Source: a bacterium
Lineage (GTDB): Bacteria; Bacteroidota; Bacteroidia; Chitinophagales; Saprospiraceae
Reading direction: 5' to 3'
Assembly: GCA_024742755.1 (NCBI GenBank)
Contig: JANSXW010000001.1
Location: 1-64,000 of the forward strand
DNA: 64,000 bases
The notes below the pieces were generated by a model. That model was not told the origin of the DNA and ran no database searches. It saw only the letters and a program-made list of their open reading frames with translations. The position numbers were made by a program, and so were the translations under genes. This document shows, piece after piece, positions 7,607 to 16,058 of this stretch. The first letter of the stretch is position 1. Each line of letters starts with the position of its first letter.

Positions 7607-9904
7607 TTAGCGTGGGGGATCCACTTCAAACTGCCCGGACAAACCGCCCACCTTTACCTCAAATGTGCCGGGCTCCAACACACGGTTAAGGTTTTTGTCC
7701 AGCAACATCAGCTGTTCAGGCTGCAGCTCAAAGCGGACCACCTGGCTTTCACCCGGCTTTAGCGCTATCCTGCGGAAGGCTTTCATTTCAAGGACAGGCG
7801 TGGTCACCGAGCTGTACTCGTCATTGAGGTAAAGGATACCGATTTCCTCCCCTGCCATTTTACCGGTGTTGGTGAGCGTAACCGAAACAGGCACCGTTTG
7901 ACCGGCCTCTACATTTGCCGGAACCTTCAGGTCTGTGTACTCAAACTTTGTGTAGCTCAGTCCATGCCCAAAAGGGTAAAGCACTTTGGTTTCCTCATCT
8001 ACAAAGGACCGATAGTAAGATGAGGGCTTGTAGTTGTAAAAACAAGGGATCTGCCCCACGCTATTGGGGAAAGAAACCGTCAGTTTGCCGCTGGGGCTGT
8101 ACGCACCAAATAAAGCTTCGGCAACCGCCTGCCCCCCTAACAGCCCGGGCTCCCAGGCCTCCAGTATAGCGGGTACGTGAGCAGTGCACCAGGGCAGGGA
8201 CAGCGGGCGGCCATTCACGAGCACTACTACCGTTGGCGTACCGGTGGCGTGCACACGCTGCACCAGTTCCAGCTGCCGCCCAAACAGCCCCAGAGTAGCA
8301 CGTGCTGCATTTTCCCCACAGGTGCGTTCATTCCAGGTATGGCGCAGGGCGTTTTCGCCGACCACCAAAATCGCAACGTCAGCTTCTCTGGCTTTGGCTA
8401 CCGCCTGCTCTATTTCTTCATCCGTAATATTTCGCAGGTCGGCTACCGGATGATGGTCTACTATTGTTTGTTCAGCAACCACGGCCTGTATGCCTTCCAG
8501 TACGGTAATGAGTGACTCTTCCGGCTGAGGCACGGCCCAGTCGCCCAGGATAGTGGCGTTATGAGCATTAGGGCCAGTCACCAGCACCCGGTTCATATCT
8601 TTGGCGAGGGGCAGCAGATCGCCTTCATTGCGGAGGAGTACCATCGACTTTCGGGCGGATTCAAGGGCCAGTTCCCGGTGTGCCGGTGCGAGCAGGGTTT
8701 CTGCAGCTTGCTCATCGGTGACGTAACGATGCTCAAACAGTCCCATCTGAAACTTAGCATATAAAATACTGCGGGCAGCTTTATCAATGGTCGACTCGGA
8801 TATACGCCCGGCCCGGACACCCTCCAATATACTGTCGAAAAATAGCGGCCCATGCATGTGCATATCCATTCCGTTATTAACAGCCAGAATGTCTGCCTCT
8901 TTACGAGTAGGCACTACGCGGTGCAGGTTGTGCAGCCGGGCGATATCAGTCCAGTCGCTCACCACAAAGCCCTTAAAGCCCCACTCGTCTCTCAAGATGT
9001 CATTGAGCAGGTATTCGTTGGCATGGCAGGGTACGCCGTTCACTTCATTATGGGCAGCCATAACTGTGTAGCAACCTTCATCAAGTGCTGCTTTGTAAGG
9101 GGGCAGCCAGAGTTCCCTAAGGCTGCGCTCCGAAATATCCATAGGGGAAAAATTGAGACCCCGCAGCGGCTGACTGCCGCCGAGGTAATGTTTGGCACAA
9201 GCCAGCACCTCCTCCTGCCCTGAGAAGTCACTGCCCTGATAGCCCCGAACCATTGCAGCCCCCATCAGACCTACCAGGTAGGCGTCTTCACCAAAGGTCT
9301 CCCCCACCCTGCCCCAGCGTGGGTCACGGGAGACATCCATGTTGGGCGAGAAGGTCCAGTGAAAGCCGGTGGCGCGCATCTCACGGGCTGTCACCCGTGC
9401 GATTTCCTCTACCATTGTGGTGTCCCAGCTGCTCGACAGCCCGATAGGGGTAGGAAAAACGGTAGCGCCGGGTGTGTACATGCCGTGGCCATGTATCGCA
9501 TCTATACCCAGCAGCAGGGGAATTTTCAACGGCGACTCCTCTGCCAGCTTCTGTAAGGTATTCGCTTCCTGATAAGAATCTACGTGCAGGAAAGAGCCGA
9601 TCAGCCCCTGCCGGACCAGTGCTTCTATGTCCGCCGCCTTCACGCCCTTGTAGAAGGAATAAGCATCGCTGGTAGGATCAACGCCTTGAGTTTTCCGGAT
9701 TTCCTCCGTTTGGCGCAGGTACTCCAGCCCCAGATACTGGCACATTTGCCCTACCTTTTCTTCAAGGCTCATACGGCCCATCAGGTCCTCCAGCCGCTCC
9801 TCCACCGGCAAATCAGCAGACAGATAAGGGGGTGTTTGGGCAAAAGACTGCCCTGCCATCATCAGGCCAAGCAGGAAGGCAAAAATGGTGCATTGATGTT
9901 TCAT
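7607..9904 (-). CDS. Glycoside hydrolase family 3, secreted
   Basis: A GH3 exo-beta-glycosidase (beta-glucosidase/xylosidase type) of about 765 residues. The start is set at ATG 9902-9904, giving the signal peptide MKHQCTIFAFLLGLMMAG ending in QSFAQ; the frame is open eight codons upstream. Conserved GH3 features in order are LMGRMSLEEKVGQM, LLLGIDAIHGHG, FPTPIGLSSSWD, DPRWGRVGETFGED, ACAKHYLGG, and the nucleophile Asp in FKGFVVSDWTDI. The C-terminal half holds the (alpha/beta)6 sandwich and a fibronectin III-like domain (GHGLSYTKFEY onward). It is the last gene of the leftward group with a sulfatase, GH130 and an SSS symporter, so it probably releases terminal monosaccharides in the periplasm. 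Exact sugar specificity cannot be read. Confidence 0.93.
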   Translation of the reverse strand: MKHQCTIFAFLLGLMMAGQSFAQTPPYLSADLPVEERLEDLMGRMSLEEKVGQMCQYLGLEYLRQTEEIRKTQGVDPTSDAYSFYKGVKAADIEALVRQGLIGSFLHVDSYQEANTLQKLAEESPLKIPLLLGIDAIHGHGMYTPGATVFPTPIGLSSSWDTTMVEEIARVTAREMRATGFHWTFSPNMDVSRDPRWGRVGETFGEDAYLVGLMGAAMVRGYQGSDFSGQEEVLACAKHYLGGSQPLRGLNFSPMDISERSLRELWLPPYKAALDEGCYTVMAAHNEVNGVPCHANEYLLNDILRDEWGFKGFVVSDWTDIARLHNLHRVVPTRKEADILAVNNGMDMHMHGPLFFDSILEGVRAGRISESTIDKAARSILYAKFQMGLFEHRYVTDEQAAETLLAPAHRELALESARKSMVLLRNEGDLLPLAKDMNRVLVTGPNAHNATILGDWAVPQPEESLITVLEGIQAVVAEQTIVDHHPVADLRNITDEEIEQAVAKAREADVAILVVGENALRHTWNERTCGENAARATLGLFGRQLELVQRVHATGTPTVVVLVNGRPLSLPWCTAHVPAILEAWEPGLLGGQAVAEALFGAYSPSGKLTVSFPNSVGQIPCFYNYKPSSYYRSFVDEETKVLYPFGHGLSYTKFEYTDLKVPANVEAGQTVPVSVTLTNTGKMAGEEIGILYLNDEYSSVTTPVLEMKAFRRIALKPGESQVVRFELQPEQLMLLDKNLNRVLEPGTFEVKVGGLSGQFEVDPPR

Positions 9905-9982
9905 CTCGTTTGGTATTAGCCTCTGCACGGTAGTTTCGTACCCCTATGCGGAGTCCCCTCAAAAGGGTGGGTTGATTAATGT

Positions 9983-11455
9983 TTAATGGCTGTTCAGGTA
10001 AGTGCCCTGCCCAAAGTTAAAGACAGCAGAAGGGGTCCGGGCTTTCCTGAGGATATCCTCAAGTGCGGCCACCACATCGGGGTATTGTGCAGCCAGATCA
10101 CTGGTTTCTCCCGCGTCATCAGCCAGGTTGTACAACTCTAATGGCGTATCAGGGTCTTCCAGCACACCGTATTTCACGCCTTTCCAATTGTCTTTCCGTA
10201 TAGCAATCCGGCCGCCTTTTTCGTGGAATTCCCAGTACAGATAATCGTGCCGGGGCTGTATCTCCTGCCCAAGCAGGGTCGGCAGGAACGAAATCCCATC
10301 CGTACCTTCGGGGGCTTTAGTACCTGCCAGCTCAGCCACAGTAGGCATAAGGTCCCAAAAGGCGGAAACATGGCCTGTCGTTGCACCTGCCTGCACCTTC
10401 CCCGGCCAGCGGGCGATCATTGGCACCCGGATACCGCCTTCATAGAGATCGCGTTTGTACCCTCTCAGCGGCCCGTTGCTATCAAAAAAATCGGGGTCTG
10501 CGCCACCTTCCCGGTGCGGCCCATTATCCGAAGTAAAGAGGATCAGCGTATTCTCGGTCAGGTTAAGCTTCTCCAGTGTAGCTATAATTTCCCCTACCTG
10601 ATGATCCAGGACCTCCATCATAGCGGCAAAGGCAGCCCGAGGGTGTGCCTGCGATCCATAAGGGCCCCTCCGGTAGTCCGGCCCTTCATCATAACCTTCG
10701 TAGGGCTCACCGGGAGGCAGCAATGCCCGGTATTTTTCAATCAGGGAATCCGGGGCTGCCAACTCCGCATGGGGTATGATGGAAGGCACAAAGAGAAAGA
10801 AAGGCGCTGATTGATGTTCCCGGATGAACTGAAGCGTTTTCTCCTGAATGATTGCCGGCCCATACTCACCCGTATGCTGCCCGACATTGCCTGACAAAAC
10901 TACGGAGTCGCGGTCAGACCACAGATAGTGCGGGTAATAATGGTGCCCGAGGCGCTGACAGTTGTAGCCATAAAATGTATCAAACCCCTGAGCAGTGGGG
11001 TCGCCTTCAGAGCCCGGGTACCCCAGCCCCCATTTACCGAAGGCACCGGTAACGTACCCGGCTTGTTGCATCACTTCAGGAAGAGTGAGTACGGAATCCG
11101 GCAAGGGGTACTGCCCCTCAGGCATAATCTCATAATTGCCACGTACAAAAGTGTGCCCGGTGTGCTGCCCGGTGAGTAGCGCAGACCGGGAAGGCGCACA
11201 GACCGTACTACCGGAATAATGCTGCGTAAAGCGCATGCCCTCCGCTGCCAGACGATCAATATTCGGGGTTTTGTAATGCTGCTGCCCGTAGCAACTAAGG
11301 TCCCCATAACCAAGGTCGTCTGCCAGGATATAAATGATATTGGGCGGGCGTTCGCCTGCGCTTGTTGTTGCAGCGGGGGAATCACCGGAACCACAGGAGG
11401 AAAAACCCCATGCCCCCAGGATAAGTACAAAAAGGTAGAATGAAAGCCGATTCAC
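9983..11455 (-). CDS. Sulfatase (S1 family), lipoprotein
   Basis: A 490-residue type I sulfatase that hydrolyses sulfate esters on sugars. The signal peptide ends at a lipobox (GFSSC, Cys21). Metal-binding NIIYILADDLGYGD follows, then TPNIDRLAAEGM and the formylglycine site C86-A-P-S-R in GSTVCAPSRSALLTG, which must be oxidized by a maturation enzyme not present in this window. Further conserved parts are AFGKWGLG, FTSDNGPHREGG and RVPMIARWPG, typical of arylsulfatase A/N-acetylgalactosamine-6-sulfatase relatives. It lies between GH130 (13 nt upstream) and GH3 in one leftward operon, so it likely desulfates an oligosaccharide before GH3 can act. Confidence 0.93.
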   Translation of the reverse strand: MNRLSFYLFVLILGAWGFSSCGSGDSPAATTSAGERPPNIIYILADDLGYGDLSCYGQQHYKTPNIDRLAAEGMRFTQHYSGSTVCAPSRSALLTGQHTGHTFVRGNYEIMPEGQYPLPDSVLTLPEVMQQAGYVTGAFGKWGLGYPGSEGDPTAQGFDTFYGYNCQRLGHHYYPHYLWSDRDSVVLSGNVGQHTGEYGPAIIQEKTLQFIREHQSAPFFLFVPSIIPHAELAAPDSLIEKYRALLPPGEPYEGYDEGPDYRRGPYGSQAHPRAAFAAMMEVLDHQVGEIIATLEKLNLTENTLILFTSDNGPHREGGADPDFFDSNGPLRGYKRDLYEGGIRVPMIARWPGKVQAGATTGHVSAFWDLMPTVAELAGTKAPEGTDGISFLPTLLGQEIQPRHDYLYWEFHEKGGRIAIRKDNWKGVKYGVLEDPDTPLELYNLADDAGETSDLAAQYPDVVAALEDILRKARTPSAVFNFGQGTYLNSH

Positions 11456-11467
11456 GTAATCTATTTT

Positions 11468-12499
11468 TTATGTATGCTGATGAATAAATTCAAGAAGTTC
11501 CTCCATGCGCACAGAAGCCCGGCCAATAGCTGTATCACAGGCACCATAGTACAGGTGCAGCCAACCCTCCTCCACGTAACCGCCGGTGGGGAAAATCACA
11601 TAAGGAATGTATAGCCCAAAACGCTCATAGTACGCTTCCGGCTCCATGATGAACGCCCGGCTGCGCTTGAGCACCTTCGTGGGGTCTTCCAAATCCAGAA
11701 GCATAGCGCCTGCCCGGTAGATGACCGTTCGATCGGCTTCATGCAGCGTTTCCACACCATGGTAGATCACCAACCAGCCTTCATGGGTACGAATGGGCGG
11801 TAATCCTCCACCAATCCGGTTGCGCTCCCAGGGGAATTCAGGCTTGGCTACCAGCCTACCACTGTCCCAGTTTTCCAGGTCATCTGAGTAGGAAAGCCAT
11901 ATACCGGCTTTATCGGTACCGTATTCCGGCCCCACATATTGAAGCGGGCGGCGCAACATCGCATACCGGCCATTGATCTTCTCAGGGAAAAGCACCACAT
12001 CGCGGTCGTCCAACTCCAGTGGTGTTGCCCAGGAAAAGTGTTCCCAGTGGTACAGGTCATCCGAAACGGCGATACCTGAGCGGGTCTGATTCTTAAGGGG
12101 GTCGCCGTCGAAGCCCGGGAATTCCGTCTGAAAGGACTCCGGCACGCCCACGCCGGTGGGGTGAGAGCTCCAGGCGAAAGGCCGGTAAGCGTAGGTCATA
12201 TAATAACGTCCGTCTAAAGCGGTGATACGGGGGTCCTGCACACTGCCGTAAACGCTGCCGGCCATCTCAGGCGTAAAAACAGGCTGCTCAGCAGAATGCC
12301 GAAAGTGGACGCCATCCTCGCTTTCCATCATCCCGATGTAACAGATGAAGGGGCGTAATTGCCCGGCAGTGCGCTCGTAAAGGTACACCTTGCCGTTGGC
12401 CTGAATAATGCCGGGGTTGAAGACGGTAGCTTTGCGCCAGGCATACTTACCCGGCGTAATGATCGGGTTGTCGGGATGGCGCTGCAGATGGAGTTTCAT
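11468..12499 (-). CDS. GH130-family mannoside phosphorylase or hydrolase
   Basis: A five-bladed propeller protein of 343 residues of glycoside hydrolase family 130. Recognizable features are NPGIIQANGKVYLYER near residue 28, and SVQDPRIT with Asp89, the family's catalytic acid, at about residues 86-93. Strands such as DDRDVVLFPEKINGRYAML and GGLPPIRTHEGWLVIYHG continue the propeller. Family members are beta-mannoside phosphorylases or beta-1,2-mannosidases; which one applies depends on phosphate-binding basic residues that I did not resolve. There is no signal peptide, so it is probably cytoplasmic. It lies between the SSS symporter gene and a sulfatase gene with short gaps, so it may process an imported oligosaccharide. 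Confidence 0.85.
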   Translation of the reverse strand: MKLHLQRHPDNPIITPGKYAWRKATVFNPGIIQANGKVYLYERTAGQLRPFICYIGMMESEDGVHFRHSAEQPVFTPEMAGSVYGSVQDPRITALDGRYYMTYAYRPFAWSSHPTGVGVPESFQTEFPGFDGDPLKNQTRSGIAVSDDLYHWEHFSWATPLELDDRDVVLFPEKINGRYAMLRRPLQYVGPEYGTDKAGIWLSYSDDLENWDSGRLVAKPEFPWERNRIGGGLPPIRTHEGWLVIYHGVETLHEADRTVIYRAGAMLLDLEDPTKVLKRSRAFIMEPEAYYERFGLYIPYVIFPTGGYVEEGWLHLYYGACDTAIGRASVRMEELLEFIHQHT

Positions 12500-12519
12500 A
12501 GAGGTTATGCAGTTGAAGG

Positions 12520-14310
12520 TTAATTTTCGAGTTTATCGTACCAGTTTTTCTTCAGCATGTAAGAGCACAACAGCACCACGCCCAGGGCAATCCAAAGCCG
12601 GGGCTGATCTTGCACGACAAAGAGTATGGGCAGGGCTATAAGGCCCAATTGCCAGATGATACCGGTGGCTACGTTGAACATATCGCGCCCAAAGTTGGTG
12701 TTCTTCCGGAAGGCCGGGTCTTCCTGCCGTACTTTCTCATAAACCGGGCTCCAGAATCCCCAGGGGCGCACCTGCCGGTAAAACTGCATCAGCAGGGCAT
12801 CGTCTTCCGGTGGGGTGAGCAGGCTGCCGCCGATAGAAGCCGCCAGCGTAATCAGGAGAATAATAGGGAACTGATAGATTGGAGTCCAGCCAGGCAGCAA
12901 CAATGGCATGAAGAGGGCCGAAGCCAGCCCGGCCAGCATCCCCCAGAAAAACCCGTAACCATTGAAGCGCCACCAGTACCACTTGAGCATATTGGGCACG
13001 GCATAGCCTGCCCATAGTGCCGTCACAATCCACTGCGTAATGGAGTCTACGGAGGGGATGAGAAAACCGAGCCCTATACCCAACAGTAATACAAGCACGG
13101 ATGCCAGGTAACTAAAACGGATGTAAGTCCTGTCGGAAGCATCCGGGTTGAAATAGCGTTTGTAAATATCGTTAACGAGGTAAGCCGGCGCCACATTCAT
13201 AAAGGAAGATATGGTAGACATGAAGGCGGCCAGTAAACCGGCAATAAGTACGCCTTTGAGGCCTGTGGGTATAAATTCATTCAGGGCATAAGGCAGGATG
13301 AGCTCAAAGTCGATATCATTACCCCTACCGCGGAGTTCGTCGCTAAAAAAGACCAGCGCCAGCACCGTCAGCGCAGCGACCATCAAAAAACGGGGCACCA
13401 GGACAATCACTGAATTTAGCCCGCTCATCATAGCCGCATGCCGGGGCGTTTTATTAGACAGGATGCGCTGCATGTCGTGACTGGGGATCGGCCCTGCCGC
13501 ACTGATCAGTACCCCCTTAAAAAGCATCATCATCACAAACGCGCCAAATATCGTAGTGCCATCGGCCAGAATACGGTCGTTGACAGCATCCATCTGACCG
13601 GACCAGTCCAGGCCAAGCTGCCAGCCGAATAGGGGCTCGCCCCAACCTTTGGGGATTACCTCCTGAAGCATTTCCGGAGCAACCATATTCATGGCAATCC
13701 CCGCGATGATGAACGAGGTGATGGTCATGATGATGAACTGCAGCACATCAGTGGCGACCACGCTGAACAACCCGCCGAGGATGACGTATAGCCCGGTAAA
13801 GCTCATCATGATCACAGCGTAGGTATTGGCAGAGAGGTCCCACGGCAGGAATACCTTTACAAACTTCCCAATACCCACAAATGCATAGCCCAGAAAACCC
13901 ATCACGCTCACCAGGGCAAAGGCAACTACAATGAGGTGTGACAAACGGGCACCGCTCCCTTTGCCAAATCGGGTCGTAATCCATTCCGCACCGGTCATTA
14001 CATTGGACCGCCGCAGCCACACCGAAAGGTACACCATCATGAAGATCTGATTGAAAAAGGGCCAGAGCCAGGGAAACCAGATGCCTTTGAGACCATAGAC
14101 GAAAAATACCGATACCAGCCACATGGTGCCGGATACATCAAACATGCCCGAAGCATTGGATACGCTGAGTACGTACCAGGGCATATTTCTGCCGCCCAAA
14201 AAGTAGGCGTCCATATCCTTTGATGCCCGCCGGGTGAAATAAAGCCCCAGGAAAATGGTCACCCCAAAGTAGAGGAAAATGATAACGAGGTCTAAAGCCG
14301 CTAATTGCAT
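12520..14310 (-). CDS. Sodium/solute symporter (SSS family)
   Basis: A 596-residue multi-spanning symporter. The first helix (DLVIIFLYFGVTIFLGLYF) is followed by the SSS signature region DAYFLGGRNMPWYVLSVSNASGMFDVSG split over two helices, and many later hydrophobic segments end in a long cytoplasmic tail (about residues 500-560) before a last pair of helices. It is distinct from the SGLT-type symporter at the left edge. It is the promoter-proximal gene of the leftward group SSS-GH130-sulfatase-GH3, with the phased repeat described at 14391-14408 about 80 bases upstream. Import of an oligosaccharide or monosaccharide released by this locus is inferred. Confidence 0.9.
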   Translation of the reverse strand: MQLAALDLVIIFLYFGVTIFLGLYFTRRASKDMDAYFLGGRNMPWYVLSVSNASGMFDVSGTMWLVSVFFVYGLKGIWFPWLWPFFNQIFMMVYLSVWLRRSNVMTGAEWITTRFGKGSGARLSHLIVVAFALVSVMGFLGYAFVGIGKFVKVFLPWDLSANTYAVIMMSFTGLYVILGGLFSVVATDVLQFIIMTITSFIIAGIAMNMVAPEMLQEVIPKGWGEPLFGWQLGLDWSGQMDAVNDRILADGTTIFGAFVMMMLFKGVLISAAGPIPSHDMQRILSNKTPRHAAMMSGLNSVIVLVPRFLMVAALTVLALVFFSDELRGRGNDIDFELILPYALNEFIPTGLKGVLIAGLLAAFMSTISSFMNVAPAYLVNDIYKRYFNPDASDRTYIRFSYLASVLVLLLGIGLGFLIPSVDSITQWIVTALWAGYAVPNMLKWYWWRFNGYGFFWGMLAGLASALFMPLLLPGWTPIYQFPIILLITLAASIGGSLLTPPEDDALLMQFYRQVRPWGFWSPVYEKVRQEDPAFRKNTNFGRDMFNVATGIIWQLGLIALPILFVVQDQPRLWIALGVVLLCSYMLKKNWYDKLEN

Positions 14311-14390
14311 GGTTCTCGTAGTAATTGACGATGCCCGGGTAAGCAGGCGATAAGATACCCTTCAAATCAAATTAAAAACCGGCATCAGGG

Positions 14391-14408
14391 TATCCTGCCG
14401 CATGCTGC
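14391..14408 (-). promoter_or_regulatory. Phased direct repeat, putative PUL operator a
   Basis: Read on the minus strand this is GCAGCATG-CG-GCAGGATA, two octamers with a 10-base period. The second octamer lies in the 13-mer GGCAGGATACCCT, which recurs exactly at 28726-28738. The element points toward the SSS operon, 81 bases before its start, with an imperfect minus-7-like TAATTTG at 14368-14374 in between. The rest of the 217-base gap between 12520-14310 and 14528-16048 shows no gene. Confidence 0.6.
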
Positions 14409-14527
14409 TTTGTTTTTGCTGCTCCCGAATAGCCCTGAGCCTAGCATACAGTAAACTACCGGATGGTTATGGGGAGCCGGTCAGCTATCTTCCATCGCTA
14501 CACTTTCCTAACTAAAAACAGAAGCCG

Positions 14528-16048
14528 ATGTACCAGAAAAAAAACCGGAGAGCATTCTTAAAAGATATGGGCACCGCAAGCTTGATGATGGGCGGCGCGG
14601 GGCTGCCGATTGCCGGAGCGATGATCACCCCTTCGCGTACAGAAAAACCGCTGGTGGGCATTCAAATCTCGCCCCTCAACTTTCTGGATGAGGGCATGGA
14701 GGCCTGCCTTGACCGCCTGGAGATGGCTGGCATTAACGCGTTGTTCTGCTATAGTCAGACCTACCACCTGAGCTACAACAAACCGATCAGCGCCTTTGCC
14801 CCCCGCCCCGCCCCGCCCCGGGGCTTTGCCGGGCGCACGTTGCGCCACCAATGGATACAAACGCATCCGGAGTTTTATAAAGATACCCTGCTTGGCCATC
14901 AGCAGCCTGACCCCTCCTTCGAATACCACAACCGGGATATCTTCACTGAGCTGCTGAAGCCGGCACAGCAGCGCGGTATGAAGGTGTATGCCCGTATCCT
15001 GGAAGCCAGTGCCAACCGGCGCGCCCTCATCCCCAATTACGAAAAAGTCCTCACCGTAGATATTAACGGCCATGCCGGGCGGGGGCCTTGCTGGAACCAC
15101 CCCGACTACCGCGCCTGGATCAGCGGGACCGTGAAAGACCTGGTGACCCACTACAGCCTCGCAGGCCTGCAGTATGGGGCAGAACGTACGGGCCCGCTCT
15201 CCTATCTGCTGTACCGGGGCCTGGTGCCTACCTGCTTCTGTGCGCATTGCACCCGGCGCAACGAAGCTAAAAATATTGACGCCGGCCGGGCCCGGGAAGG
15301 CTATCAGCAGCTTTATCAGTTCATGCAAAAAGTCGAAGCTGGCGAGCTGCCCGCCGATGGGGTACTCGCTTCCGTTTATGGCTATTTGCAGCGCTACCCT
15401 GAGGTGCTCTCCTGGAACTATGAGTGGTTTCAGGCGGATAACGAGATCCATCAGGAAATTTACGATGCCGCCAAAGCCATTAAGCCAGGCTTTGAAATCG
15501 GCCGCCATGTAGACCACCAGCGATCCAGTTGGGATATCTGGTACCGGGCTGCCGTCCCCTACTCCGACATGGCAGGCTCTGCCGACTTTGTAAAGCCGAT
15601 CGTTTACCATGATATCCTGGGTCCCAGGCTGCGCAACTGGGTCATCAAAGAGATGCACCGGCATGCGTGGCGCGACAAGACGGAGGCGGAAATCCTGCAG
15701 GAATTCTATGCACTCTTTGGGCACGACCCCGCCCAAATGCCCACGCTTGATGAACTGAACACCCGGGGGCTGGGCGCGGCCTATGTGCAAAAAGAGACCG
15801 AACGGTGCGTCAGGGGCCTGAACGGTGGCGCCAAAGTATACACTGGCCTGGGCGTGGACGTCCCCTGGCACCTGCCTGAGGGCGGCATGGCCCCCTTTCC
15901 CAGCCCACCTGATGAACTAACAGCTGCCATAAACGGATCCTTTCAGGCGGGGGCTGATGGCATACTCATCTCCCGGGAATACGAAGAAATACGCCTGGAA
16001 AGCCTGAAAACCATCGGGCAGGCTATGGCGGCAATCCATAAACCATAA
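14528..16048 (+). CDS. Putative secreted TIM-barrel glycosidase-like protein, Tat-type signal
   Basis: A 506-residue protein whose exact family I do not recognize. It begins with a twin-arginine-like signal (KKNRRAFLKDMGTASLMMGG). The body looks like a TIM barrel: VGIQISPLNFLDEG, then RGMKVYARILEAS, CWNHPDYRAWISGTVKDL, and LAGLQYGAERTGPLS. A Cys cluster CFCAHC occurs at about residues 237-242. Late segments (SADFVKPIVYHDI, VYTGLGVDVPW, GADGILISREYEEI) match the strand ends of hypothetical glycosyl hydrolase-type barrels, in which CxxC pairs of this sort are common. It is followed 10 nt later by the GH28 gene, so both are probably one operon acting on the same glycan. Enzymatic activity is inferred from fold and context only. 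Confidence 0.6.
   Translation: MYQKKNRRAFLKDMGTASLMMGGAGLPIAGAMITPSRTEKPLVGIQISPLNFLDEGMEACLDRLEMAGINALFCYSQTYHLSYNKPISAFAPRPAPPRGFAGRTLRHQWIQTHPEFYKDTLLGHQQPDPSFEYHNRDIFTELLKPAQQRGMKVYARILEASANRRALIPNYEKVLTVDINGHAGRGPCWNHPDYRAWISGTVKDLVTHYSLAGLQYGAERTGPLSYLLYRGLVPTCFCAHCTRRNEAKNIDAGRAREGYQQLYQFMQKVEAGELPADGVLASVYGYLQRYPEVLSWNYEWFQADNEIHQEIYDAAKAIKPGFEIGRHVDHQRSSWDIWYRAAVPYSDMAGSADFVKPIVYHDILGPRLRNWVIKEMHRHAWRDKTEAEILQEFYALFGHDPAQMPTLDELNTRGLGAAYVQKETERCVRGLNGGAKVYTGLGVDVPWHLPEGGMAPFPSPPDELTAAINGSFQAGADGILISREYEEIRLESLKTIGQAMAAIHKP
14801..14820 (+). repeat. Four tandem copies of CCCCG inside the TIM-barrel gene
   Basis: Four perfect pentamers follow a short C run and precede GGG, encoding the Pro/Arg-rich APRPAPPRG. 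Because five is not a multiple of three, gain or loss of one unit would shift the reading frame. Confidence 0.8.
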
Positions 16049-16058
16049 CACATCAAGT

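Noticed and set aside
14558-15871. 437-codon open frame on the minus strand
   Set aside because: It mirrors the TIM-barrel protein gene, which has an export signal and coherent fold segments; the antisense protein has no recognizable features.
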